64,000 nt of DNA from Epiperipatus broadwayi. Taxonomy: Eukaryota; Onychophora; Udeonychophora; Euonychophora; Peripatidae. A program made the translations under genes and the position numbers. The stretch covers positions 7,088,682 through 7,152,681 of the forward strand of contig JAQFVV010012398.1 in NCBI GenBank assembly GCA_028023455.1. Direction: 5' to 3'. The first letter of the stretch is position 1. Each line of letters opens with the position of its first letter. The notes beneath the pieces were generated by a model. It was given only the letters and a program-made list of their open reading frames with translations, ran no database searches and was not told the DNA's origin. This document shows positions 1 to 11,409 of this stretch, in pieces.

Positions 1-646
1 AAATCGGTTTTAAATGCTTTAATTGATTTTGAAAAATCTGCTTGTTTGCTAACTTTTGATCTTTTCAAGTTAGAATGAAATTTTAAAATCAAGGTTTAAA
101 ATAGTTAAATTCAATAGAATTCCTTGAAACTTGATGTATAACTAAATTATATCATCCTAATACATTTAAAACACTTATCTTTTCAGCTATATCAGTCAAC
201 TAATTTGATAGATATGAAAAAGAATCTGGAAAAAATATGAAAAATATTCAATCATTTTATGTTTTGCATGTGACAATTATTCTTAGAATTTTTATTTTTT
301 TGAAATAAAGATCATGAGAAGGCAGTTTTAATTTTTTTTCTTTCTATTTAATAACATTTTAAAAACCATTGGTAGTCACATATTTACCATGCTATGATGT
401 CATTACACTCAACATTGTTTCTGCTGGTCATCGGAAGATTACATGAATGTTGTCATGACAATGAAGATACTAACATGACTAATACAAGAGATTTGATTTT
501 TTTTTCTAAAAACAGATAACTTTTTTAAAAAAGAGTTTAAGTTTGTAAAGATTTTATTGTATATGTATGTGAGACTATCCCAGGAATTGAAATTTTTATA
601 CCAATGCATTTAAATAAAGAGTTTTTGGCACTTGAGTATTAACTAA
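1..646. other. AT-rich stretch, nothing recognised
   Basis: I see only AT-rich unique-looking sequence with homopolymer runs. There is no reading frame of useful length, no repeat partner elsewhere in the window that I could spot, and no RNA gene. Confidence 0.6.
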
Positions 647-821
647 GCTGTGACGTATTACACCGAAAGCATACTATTCTAATCTTACGATCTTTAAGAT
701 AACATCTCCTAGTGATTTGCAAACAAACTTAATCAATAAAGTTTGCCCGCAGATCACGTGGAGAAGTCACCTTGAAGATCGCAAGATTAGAATAGTATGC
801 CTTTGGGTAATACGTCATAGC
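647..821. repeat. Fold-back (MITE-like) inverted repeat
   Basis: The left arm (647-694) and right arm (775-821) are inverted copies of about 48 bases with only a handful of mismatches. Both carry the block catactattctaatctt or its complement. The spacer is about 80 bases and does not code. The length and structure suit a small non-autonomous DNA element. I cannot assign a superfamily, and no clear target duplication is visible. Confidence 0.75.
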
Positions 822-864
822 ATCATTAATAGGAAAGGAGATGTCCAACATCGCCATGTTGGTC

Positions 865-2010
865 ATTGCGAAATAATAAACTAATAATTTACTACGATAA
901 AAAATTATCAAAAATGAAATATTATAAATAATCATTACAATTTTTAACGATATTTAAATAATCATTTGACCATGAAAACGATAAAAAGTTATCAAAAATG
1001 GAATATTATAAATAATCATCTACAATTTTTAACGATATTTAAGTAATCATTTGACCATGAAAATGATAAAAAGTTATCAGAAATGGAATATTATAAAGGT
1101 AAATCATCTACAATTTTTTTAGAGATATTTAAGTAATCATTTCACCATGAAAACAATAAAAAGTTATCAGAAATGGAATATTATAAACAATCATCTATAA
1201 TTTTTTAGGGATATTTAAGTAATCATTCTACCCCTCCCCCCAAAACAAACCAATGAACTAATCATATATACCATATTTTCAGACTAGAAGCCATTGCGAA
1301 ATAATAACTGATAATTTACTACGATAAAAAATTATCAAAAATGAATATTATAAATAATCATTAACAATTTTTAACGCTATTTAGAAACTAATTATTTGAC
1401 CCTGAAAACGATAGAAAATGATCAAAAATGAATATATTACAAATAATCATTACAATTTTTTTGTGGAATATTTAACTAATCATTCGACCCCAAAACAAAG
1501 AAATGATTTGCTAATTTTCAGTCCAAAAATGAGACGCATTTATTGTTCAAGAACAGCAGTAATAATTTACTCCGATAATAAATGCAATAATAAGTAATAA
1601 TAATTTTATTACAGTAACATATTATCAAAAATAAATATTATAATCGCAAGATTAGTTAATACCAAAGAAGAATGTCACCATGTTGGCCATTGCGAAATAA
1701 TAACTATTAATAAAGTACGATAAAAAGTTGAGCACAAACGAATATTATAAATAATCATTATAATTTTTAGAACGATATTTAACTAATCATTTCACCCTGA
1801 AACAAAGAAATGAACTAATCATTATAACTTTTTTTTCCCACACTAAAGCATGCAGGCCCCGCCAATTTTTAGTCCAAAAACGAGACACATTTATTTTTAG
1901 AACAGCAGTAATAATTTACTCCGATAATAAATGGACTAATAAGTAATATTTTATTACAATAAAATATTATCAAAAATAAGTATTATAAATAATCTTTATA
2001 ATTTTTAATG
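865..2010. repeat. Diverged tandem array, ~85-bp unit with higher-order period
   Basis: A unit of about 85 bases containing cgataaaaagttatc, tattataaataatcat and a tttaacgatattta block recurs several times. Two unit starts are at 979 and 1064 (85 bases apart), and the next is at 1154 (90 apart because of small insertions). A longer block starting cattgcgaaataataa recurs near 865, 1291 and 1687, suggesting a higher-order repeat of about 400-430 bases. The units are clearly diverged, so the array is old. It abuts the fold-back repeat at 647-821, and a phrase from just after that repeat (catgttggncattgcg) reappears near 1680. Confidence 0.7.
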
Positions 2011-2204
2011 GTATTTTACTAATTATTTACATTTTTTTTTTTAAAAAATAAAAAATAAAAATTGTTCTCAATTATGAACTACAAATAACTGGTTTTATGA
2101 GATAGTGTGATACTGAAATTCAATCGCTTCTTCTAAATGGTAAGTCCCTTTTCTTGGTTTTTGCACAGACATTTTGGTTAATTAGTCATAAATGGTCATT
2201 AGTA

Positions 2205-2300
2205 ATACAATTAGATAAATTAATAATAAAATTTGATAAATTAGGAATACAATTTGATAAATTAGTAATAAAATTTGATAAAATTAGTAAATAAAATCAG
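2205..2300. repeat. Short tandem repeat, ~21-bp unit
   Basis: The phrase ttgataaattagtaataa occurs about four times in a row with small changes. This is a minisatellite-scale repeat with no coding content. Confidence 0.6.
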
Positions 2301-3510
2301 CAATAGTTCAATGATCAAAATATAAAATAAGCAATCAAAAAATATTCAATACTTACAATGGCAGATCAGACACTGTAAAAAAAATGCATCTTACTTGGTC
2401 AACGTAAGCAGGTAAAAGACAGATATTTACCCAGAATTCACCCAAGTATTTTAAAATCTTGAAAGTGACCACGAAAACACCTTGACCGCTTCTATCGATT
2501 AGTCATGCCAATGTTTCAGTTGCCATGACATTGTTTTGGTTCTTCGATGATGATATCTAGCGGTGGATTGTGTAGTACATCATAGCTTAGTTAATACTCA
2601 AAAATAAATTCAAATCTATTTCCAGATTAGAAATAGATTTGACAACATGTTTTTAACAAAAGTATCTCTAATCTTAATCCCATTTTAAGTAAAAACTTTA
2701 ATTAAAATACCTACCCCAGATTAAAACAATAGTGTTTCCAACCCCTTTAATTATTTTTAGACAATTAACAACAGTCACATCTTCCATATTGGATTTTACA
2801 AAATATATGGTTTAAAAGGAAAAAAACAAGCAATTTAAAAAGAAAAAGTTAAAAGATGACGTATAATAAAATACTTAAAATCAATATTGTTAGTAAGTTT
2901 TTGCTCCTATATATATATATTTGAATCGCACCTATATATTTTAATAAAAAGAATTAATAATTGATAAAAAAAAAGAATTAATAATAATTTTAAAACATGT
3001 TATTGAAACATTAAATTTTATAATTTAGGCATGCATCTCAAATATATAATAAAATATATATACATGACAAAAGGAGCAAGATGGGAAATAGGGGTTTGAA
3101 TATGGGTTAGTAGGTGGAAACATAAGCTCAATCTTAAGCTAAGATTGACTGCTTCTTTTATCCGCACATACAATGAAACAAAAAACAAAAAAAAAATGCC
3201 TTGACTAGGAGTTTTCAAGTGATGACCAAAAGAATGACGAAAATTTTCAAAATTCTATACACAATCTTGTTATATAAAACTATATATATATATATATATG
3301 AAATATCATTTGGGGATGTGAATATTTGTTCAACTGTCAAATCCAGAAAAAAATTTGTACATTTATATATTGGGAAAAGTTTTCAAGCTTTTATGCTTGA
3401 GATTTTCCAAACATATGGATGTACAATTTTTTTAAAACAATAGTTGTTTTTATTATTAAAAAAACTAGAAAAATCCCAGTATTTAAAATAATCATGAAAA
3501 GATAAAAAAG
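2301..3510. other. AT-rich stretch with a (TA)n run
   Basis: I see no gene. A short TA dinucleotide run lies at about 3279-3299. The small open frames here are low-complexity and overlap the simple repeat, so I do not treat them as genes. Confidence 0.55.
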
Positions 3511-3514
3511 ATCG

Positions 3515-6236
3515 TGAAACAGTAAGGTCTGCTGTGCAGATCTTCGTTTCACCTTTTCTCACCTACTTCCTACCCTCATACCTTAGTTTGAGCCCCAATC
3601 TATCATAGTGTGTCTGCAATACACTTATATACCGAAAATCCCGCCTAATTTTAAACCACGGGCACAATGCTCGTATTATATATATAACTTATTCCCAAAT
3701 AAAATAAAATATTATGAATTATGTATTTGTTCACATAATTTACATTTATTAAAAAGTAAGTTATATAAGTCGTAATTGTGCACACACTATGATATTCATT
3801 TTAAAACATATCAAAATTATAAATTGTTAGTTATTTTGTTTGGATCTATTTACAAATATATTACCATCATAATATATTTTGATTTAAAATAAAATTCATT
3901 TAGTAAATATTTGTTTAGTAGATAGATTCAAATATTACAATTTAAAATAAGATAATTTTCGTTTTATTTAATAAAAATCATCCCAAATATTTCTGTTAAA
4001 ATAAATGAGGAACAATAGTTTAATTATATAAGTTTATCTAAAAACAGCAGCTGTCCACTTAAGTTTTCTTTAATTAGTAGCAGTAATTTTAATTAAATCT
4101 AGTTTGTAATTCGAATGTCGGCGGGGAAGTTAACAAAAGAAATTAATTAATGTTGAATTTCTTTAGACATTCAGATAGATTTAATTACAGCAGATAAGTC
4201 CAATAATTTTGTACACTCCAGGGCAAGTCTATTGTTAAATTTTACTATAAAAAGGATGGTTTTCTTTTGTTCTCCATTCTAAGCTTTTAAAGAATTCTGA
4301 GTTGTCTAGAGGTTTCTGAGTTGTTCTAAGATTCTAATAATTTGCTAACCTTGACATGTCCGAGTAAAGGCGTTAGGATGGCTATGTCCCCTCGAAATAG
4401 CCAGCTGCTGCTCCATACCATCAGAAGTTATCACACAGACCCCGGAACTGCTGATGCCGCTGACAAAATATGAACATTCCAGATTTTGCTGCTGAATTAT
4501 AAAACCTGCTGAACATCTACCTGCAAATGCGTTTCCAGAGGTAACCCAAATTAACCCAAGAGCTCTTGTGATTCCTAACTAACATGCTATAGCTATTTAA
4601 CATTGTTTTCTTATATTTCACAACTTCATTATGTATTTCTTTCATGTATTTAAATATACTCAACATTTTGCTCTCTATCCTTGGGTTAATATTTTCTATT
4701 TATAAAGCTTTCTTTTATTTTATTATGATAATGTGCCAGAATCATCTTTGACCGAGTAAACTATTCCCTCTATTGAAAGTAAGACGCCGCTATTAAGGCA
4801 TATTTTAAATTTATAATTTTCCAATTTTATTATCTTGCAAATCACTCGTTCGAGGGCAATTCTTTTCTTTAATGTAATATAATCACATAGTTTAAAATCT
4901 ACATGCTATTGATTTTAATCTAATATAAGAGTATGTGCGAAGTCAATGATTTAAATGTGTCCCCAAATGCATGATTGCATATATAAATCTATACTTACTT
5001 TTCAAACCCGCAAGCATGCATTTTCCTATTTTAATTACCGTGTTCTACTTTCATTATAAAGTTCATCATTGACGTCGAGAATGTGTGGACCCTCTTAAAT
5101 GAATTTCGGGGAATTTGATTGTGCAATTCTCTTAATTCGAGTAAAACCCATTTAGTATGTTTTTATATACACTAGTCTCATATTGCTGGTACATGAATTG
5201 GTTGTTGAGACCGCTTTGTTTTATTTTTCCAAAGATTCTTTACATGGCTAAGGCCGTTCTCACCACACTTGCGGTTTCCAGGCAGAGGGGATCCCAAATG
5301 ACACCCCTGGGAATTAAACGCAATTGTCACACAGTCGCTAAGTTTCGGCTGTTCGTCAAAATACTTTTCTATGGGTTAGCAGCGAGATGCCCTCCGTAAT
5401 TATTCCAGATCTTCAATATTGTTTAATTTTATATTTATTTTACAAAGCATCCGTGACTTAAACGAGTCACACCTTCCAACTTTATAAATTCACTATCAGC
5501 AATACTGACCTCCCAATACAAATCTATTATTATTATTCTCAAATAAATGCTTTGATCCCATTCCCACGTTTGCTTAGTAAGCTTTAGTCCATACTATTCT
5601 CGAAATCAATAAATATTTTAGAACATTTAATTTCAAATATTGTCTTAAACTTGTCTATTTACTCAAAGCACCTCGCACATGTTCCTATCTTGTCAAGCAC
5701 ATTATCGTAATGCTATTAGCCCGAGGAATAGAATATATCACTCTGTTTTAAAACCTTTTGCCATTACTGAAATATAAATGCCAACAATTATTTAATACGC
5801 ATCCCTGTCTCATATAAGCAGACAGTGGCGTTATATATATATTTATATAAATAAATTGTGTGAAATTATTTAAAACTAAATTTTATCTCTTATTTTATTT
5901 GATTCCTATCACTGTCTCGGTCTATATATATATATTTTCTGCATTTCTTTTATAAATCCATAGACGTTAATTAGCCACCCAAACTTCTTTTAGTATAGAG
6001 TCTTTTGTTTCTCCCTGACCACCAGGCACCGGTCAAAGGTTATACTAGTAGTGGCACCAGAGGCGTTATCACATAGATGGTGCTGTGAAATTTGGACTTT
6101 AGATTTGAACTTAGTATCTCTAGAAGGCAGCCCCTCCTAGAATGTTCAGTTTTGTGTCTGGGGTTTGAATTCTGCAGTGTGTTAGCGAGATAGATGATTC
6201 TGATCGTTACATAGTAATTTTTTTTTTCTGGGTCCA
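3515..6236 (+). repeat. 5' LTR (2,722 bp)
   Basis: This matches 8686-11409 along its whole length with scattered single-base differences, a few per hundred bases. It starts TGAAACA and ends CA directly before the primer site. The first 40 bases fold into a hairpin (GTGAAAC/GTTTCAC outside, AAGGTCTGC/GCAGATCTT inside). A TATA box (4246-4255) is followed 295 bases later by a splice-donor-like gag|gtaacc (4540/4541), so the LTR may hold a promoter and a non-coding first exon. An 80-codon open frame (5157-5399) exists in both LTRs, but it differs by many amino-acid changes between them and is probably chance. Confidence 0.85.
4246..4255 (+). promoter_or_regulatory. TATA box in 5' LTR
   Basis: TATAAAAAGG lies about 730 bases into the LTR. 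It is conserved in the 3' LTR (9418-9427), and the identical 10-mer occurs in the separate LTR-like region at 17348-17357. It probably marks the U3/R promoter. The start site itself cannot be seen. Confidence 0.65.
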
Positions 6237-6255
6237 TGGCGCCGAACGTGGGGCC
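6237..6255 (+). promoter_or_regulatory. Primer-binding site, tRNA-Lys type
   Basis: TGGCGCCGAACGTGGGGCC begins on the base after the LTR's terminal CA. The pattern TGGCGCC-AACGTGGGGC is the well-known complement of a lysine tRNA 3' end used by many retroelements. Its exact position fixes the right end of the 5' LTR. At the equivalent place after the 3' LTR it is absent, as expected. Confidence 0.85.
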
Positions 6256-7529
6256 TCGAATATTTAAACACCCACATCCCTGTAGATCTTAATTATTTAA
6301 ACACCCACATCCCTGTAGCTTAATTTTAGCATTTTGTTTCGTATGTAATCATTCAAATCTTTTATATTTTTGATATATAATATTTTTCAAACTCCATATT
6401 GTCTATTTGCGTGTATATTTCATATATTTTGTTTGACTTGGGCATTCAATTATATCCTATAATCAGAACTTGTCCAAACATGCTATAGTGCGATATGAGC
6501 CATCTGTATTATCTGTATTTATTGTTTCACTTAAATCACGTTATGTACGCATAGCATAAATTACTTAAATATTGTCCCAAGTGAATATTGTGACAATTAT
6601 AAAGATTTCAAATATTGTATTTTTCTATCAAAATAAAGTTTTATTGGCTCAATGTGCAAGATAGCATAATGATAATTTTGTATGGTAATGACTTAGATAT
6701 AATAGGCTATCGTATGGAATTCAGAAATAATTATAAATCAAATGTTGTAATCAATAAAAAAAAACAATGCGAATGTTTTAACGAGTTCCCATAGTTAAAT
6801 GGAATAGTTATTAAAATTAATTTTGGGAAGCTAACAGTCTATGGATATTTTTAACTGGTGACATGGCGCCCAAGGGTAATTTCACTAAACGGAGTTACTT
6901 CTAAAATAAATTTTGTCACCAGGCTAAATTCTTTATATGTAATTTGTTTTTTTTCAACGTGTGTAAATTTTTCTTAGACCAAATAATGAGACGTGAATCG
7001 GATCAATAATTATGTTAATAAAAATATATGTATGCTAACCGTAAATAAGAAGGAACGAAATAATTATACCCGGATCTAGCGAATGTTTATATATATAAAT
7101 AAAGTTGCTTGAGTTTAAAAATATATGTTAGCGAAATATTTTGACAGGTAGAATTTAAGAGATTTTTATATATACGGGCAGTTAAAAATATATATGTTGG
7201 CAGCAGATTTAAGCGAGATATTTTGGCAGTAGTAAGAGGGCAGTAGTTGGGGTTTTAGTGATAAATGTAAAAGCAGCAATTAGGCCAACAGAACCGAGAG
7301 GGAGATAGTCTATTAGCCATTAATAAAATTGTAATTAAACGTAATAATCACAGAGAATTAAACAAGGAAAAATAATAAGAGTATTTTTTTTACCGTATTA
7401 GTTTTAATAAGCTCAACATAAAACAGTTTAAACATTTTCTTTATCAGTGCTATACATTGTGTTTAAGAGTTTTTAGGATATATTAATATAGTTAGCAATA
7501 AAATAAAAGGAAAAAAATCATCATCGATC
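6256..7529 (+). other. Untranslated leader of the retrotransposon
   Basis: No long frame is seen. A 33-base tandem duplication containing cacccacatccctgtag lies at about 6260-6325. A second primer-site-like string, CATGGCGCCCAAGGG, occurs at 6862-6876, internal to the element. This may be the relic of another LTR/leader boundary or a rearranged leader. Further short AT-rich repeats (aaaatatatgttagc-like) occur at 7110-7200. Confidence 0.6.
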
Positions 7530-8360
7530 ATGGTAACATCCAAGGCCATGGAAAATATGGATACTAATGAGATCCAATTCCAGAATCTTATAGAGATGTC
7601 AGAGCAAAGTGAAGAAAGAGTGAGATGATGGGAAGAAGAGCAAATCCACAGGAGAGCTGAGGAATGTAAAGAGTTGGCCAAACTCATCCATGAATTGGCA
7701 CAAGTGAGAGAGGGACAGGAAGCCCTCCGACTTGCATTTGAAAAATGCTGCATGAAGAACAATAAAAGGGTCATTGAACCAAGAAAAGATGAAACAGACC
7801 TGAACTCGGTAGGGTCATTAACAGATGAATCCCTGAACCAGAAATTAGAGTCCAATGATTCGGCAAATGAAAAAAATGATGTCCAGGACACTGGACCTCA
7901 AACCCAGCTAACCAAGCTTGTCAACGTTAAAATATTCCATGAAGTAAAAAAATGTCCCAAACTTTATTTGGAAAGAGTACTTCCAGAAAATGATCCACCA
8001 GACATAGGACATCCAACCCAGCTAACCAAGCTTATCAATATTAAAATGTTTCATGAAATAAAAAAATGTCCCAAACTATATTTAGACAGGATATTCCCAG
8101 CAAATGATATACAAAACCTAGGGCCTCAAACCCAGCTTACCACCAATATCGAAGTATTAAAAAACAAGGGAAATATCCCACCTGATATAGCAAAAATATA
8201 TCAACCGCATGAAGTAAAGGAAGTGGCCGAATTCTTAACCACTCTGGATTTCAGTCTCTGGGCTAAAGAACCGCCAGACAAGGTAAAGAGACCTGATAAT
8301 CAGAGACTGCACTTATTAAAATATAAAGGCATGTATTACCCACCAGCCCCAGGATTATAG
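7530..8360 (+). pseudogene. Retrotransposon internal ORF with repeated 38-residue module, one in-frame stop
   Basis: The frame starts at the ATG at 7530 and runs for 277 codons to TAG at 8358, broken once by TGA at 7626 (codon 33). The TTG at 7674 is in the same frame and is not a credible start. The N-terminal third is helical and charged, rich in E, K and Q (for example LIHELAQVREGQEALRL), as in coiled-coil Gag-like proteins. The middle has two full and one partial 38-residue repeats sharing TQLTKL, NVKIFHEVKKCPKLYLER and PEND or PAND. The C-terminus is proline-rich (YYPPAPGL). I see no zinc knuckle, protease or polymerase motif. It is the only frame between the two LTRs, so it is probably a Gag-like or accessory product of a non-autonomous element. 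I do not recognise the family. Confidence 0.55.
7887..8149 (+). repeat. In-frame 114-bp tandem repeat inside the retrotransposon ORF
   Basis: Unit starts are at 7887, 8001 and 8115, exactly 114 bases apart (38 codons). The third unit is partial. Changes between units 1 and 2 are mostly synonymous or conservative (V/I, E/D, I/M, R codon change). This suggests the protein was under constraint after the duplication. Confidence 0.8.
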
Positions 8361-8685
8361 TAGTTTTTTTTAAACAAAAAAATAAAATAGAAATGGACAC
8401 GTCACAGGGTAATATAAAAAGAAGATCGGATATAAACAGTGTTAAACTGTTAGTTTTTTAAATAAAATTTGGTTGAAGAAGGGGGGGAATAATAGAAAAT
8501 GTTCGCTAGATGGTAGATTTATTAATATGATCCAGGTATATAATTCAGTTTCGTTTCTTCATTATATTTATATCCTGTACATTATGGGTTATCTGGTAAA
8601 TTTTTTTTATGCAGGCTTCATAGGTGGACACCTGTTGTAAGATCTTTTTTTTAACAATTTTTTTTGTTCCGTCACTAAGGGAATG
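8361..8685 (+). other. 3' non-coding region before the 3' LTR, with purine tracts
   Basis: A strong purine tract, gaagaaggggggga, lies at about 8477-8490 and a short one, aaggga, just before the 3' LTR (8678-8683). The latter is in the normal place for a polypurine tract. The former is better in quality but 195 bases too early. Either could have primed plus-strand synthesis. Confidence 0.45.
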
Positions 8686-11409
8686 TGAAACAATAAGGTC
8701 TGCTTTGCAGATCTTTGTTTCACCTTTTTCTCACCTACTTCCTACTTTCCTACCTTAGTTTGAACCCCAATCTATTGTAGTGTGTCTGCAATACATTTAT
8801 ATACCGAAAATCCCGCCTAATTTTAAACCATGAGCACAATGCTCGTATTATATATATAACTTATTCCCAAATAAAATAAAATATTATGAATTATGTATTT
8901 GTTCACATAATTTACATTTATTAAAAAGTAAGTTATATAAGTCGTAATTGCGCACACACTATGATATCCATTTTAAAACATATCAAAATTATAAATTGTT
9001 AGTTATTTTGTTTGGATCTATTTACAAATATATTACCATCGTAATATATTTTGATTTAAAATAAAATTCATTTAGTAAATATTCGTTTAGTAGATAGATT
9101 CAAATATTACAATTTAAAATAAAATAATTTTCGTTTTATTTAATAAAAATCATCCCAAATATTTCTGTTAAAATAAATGAGGGACAATAGTTTAATTATA
9201 TAAGTTTATCTAAAAACAGCAGCTGTCCACTTAAGTTTTCTTTAATTAGTAGCAGTAATTTTAATTAAATCTAGTTTGTAATTCGAATGTCGGCAGGGAA
9301 GTTAACAAAAGAAATTAATTAATGTTGAATTATTTTAGACATTCGGATAGATTTAATTACAGCAGATAAGTCCAATAATTTTGTACACTCCAGGGCAAGT
9401 CTATTGTTAAATTTTACTATAAAAAGGATGGTTTTCTTTTGTTCTCCATTCTAAGCTTTTAAAGAATTCTGAGTTGTCTAGAGGTTTCTGAGTTGTTCTA
9501 AGATTCTAATAATTTGCTAACCTTGACATGTCCGAGTAGAGGCGTTAAGATGGCTATGTCTCCTCGGAATAGCCAGCCACTGCTCCATACCATCAGAAGT
9601 TATCACACGGACCCTGGAACTGCTGCTGCCACTGCCAAAATATGAACATTCCAGATTTTGCTGCTGAATTATAAAACCTGCCGAACATCTACCTGCAAAT
9701 GCATTTCCAGAGGTAACCCAAATTAACCCAAGAGCTCTTATGATTCCTAACTAACATGCTATAGCTATTTAACATTGTTTTTTTATATTTCACAACTTCA
9801 TTATGTATTTTTTTCATGTATTTAAATATACTCAACATTTTGCTCTCTATACTTGGGTTAATATTTTCTATTTATAAAGCTTTCTTTTATTTTATTATGA
9901 TAATGTGTCAGAATCATCCTTGACCGAGTGAACTATTCCCTCTATTGAAAGTAAGACATCGCTATTAAGGCATATTTTAAATTTATAATTTTCCAATTTT
10001 ATTATCTTGCAAATCACTCATTCGAAGGCAATTCTTTTCTTTAATGTAATATAATCACATAGTTTAAAATCTACATGCTATTGATTTTAATCTAATAAAA
10101 GAGTATGTGTGAAGTCAATGATTTAAATGTGTCCCCAAATGCATGATTGCGTATATAAATCTATACTTACTTTTCAAACCCCAAGCATGCATTTTCCTAT
10201 TTTAATTACCGTGTTCTACTTTCATTATAAAGTTCATCAGTGATGTCGAGAATGTGCGGACCCTCTTACATGAATTTCGTGGAATTTAATTGGGCATTTC
10301 TCTTAATCTGAGTAAAACCCATTTAGTATGTTTTTATATACACTAGTCTCGTATTGCTGGTACATGAATTGTTTGTTGATACTGCTTTGTTTTATTTTTC
10401 CAAGGATTCTTTACACGGCTAAGGCCGTTCTCTCCACGCTAGTGGTTTCCAGGCAAAGGGTGTCCCAAATGACACCCCTGGGAATTAAACGCAATCATCA
10501 CACAGTCGCTAAGTTTCGGCTGTTCGTCAAAATACTTTCCTATGGGTTAGCAGCGAGATGCCCTCCGTAATTATTCCGGATCTTCAATATTGTTTCATTT
10601 TATATTTATTTTACAAAGCATCCGTGACTTAAATGAGTCACACCCTCCAACTTTATAAATTCACTATCAGCAATACTGACCTCCCAATACAAATCTATTA
10701 TTATTATTCTCAAATAAATGCTTTGATCCCATTTCCACATTTCCTTAGTAAGCTTTAGTTCGTATTATTTTCGAAATCAATAAATATTTTAGAACATTTA
10801 ATTTCAAATATTGTCTTAAACTTCTCTATTTACTCAAAGCACCTCACACATGTTCCTATCTTGTCAAGCACATTATCGTAACACTATTAGCCCGAGGAAT
10901 AGAATATATCACTCTGTTTTAAAACCTTTTGTCATTACTGAAATATAAATGCCAACAATTATTTAATATGCGTCCCTGTCTCATATAAGCAGACAGTGGC
11001 GTTATATATATATATTTATATAAATAAATTGTGTGAAATTATTTAAAACTAAATTTTATCTCTTATTTTATTTGATTCCTATCACTGTCTTGGTCTATAT
11101 ATATATATTTTCTGCATTTCTTTTATAAATCCATAGACGTTAATTAGCCACCCAAACTTCTTTTAGTATAGAGTCTTTTGTTTCTCCCTGACCACCAGGC
11201 ACCGGTCAAAGGTTATACTAGTAGTGGCACCAGAGGCGTTAACATGTAGATGGCGCTGTGAAATTTGGACTTTAGATTCGGACTTAGTATCTCGAGAAGG
11301 CAACCCCTCCTAGAATGTTCAGTTTCGTGTCTGGGGTTTGAATTCTGCAGTGTGTTAGCGAGATAGACGATTCTGACCGTTACATAGTAAATTTTTTTTT
11401 CCAGGTCTA
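8686..11409 (+). repeat. 3' LTR (2,724 bp)
   Basis: This is a full-length direct copy of 3515-6236. It starts TGAAACAATAAGG and ends TA where the 5' LTR ends CA, and the next base begins the inverted LTR. The terminal hairpin is kept (GTGAAACA/TGTTTCAC and AAGGTCTGC/GCAGATCTT). The TATA box is at 9418-9427. The divergence between the two LTRs shows the insertion is not recent. Confidence 0.85.
9418..9427 (+). promoter_or_regulatory. TATA box in 3' LTR
   Basis: This is the same TATAAAAAGG as in the 5' LTR, at the equivalent position. Confidence 0.6.

Noticed and set aside
5157-5399. 80-codon open frame present in both direct LTRs (also 10328-10570)
   Set aside because: Both copies are open, but about ten of 80 residues differ and most base changes alter the protein. 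There is no recognisable domain and no pattern of constraint.
7463-7891. 142-codon minus-strand frame
   Set aside because: It is antisense to the retrotransposon frame at 7530-8360 and serine/leucine-rich, as expected from a mirror of charged helical codons.
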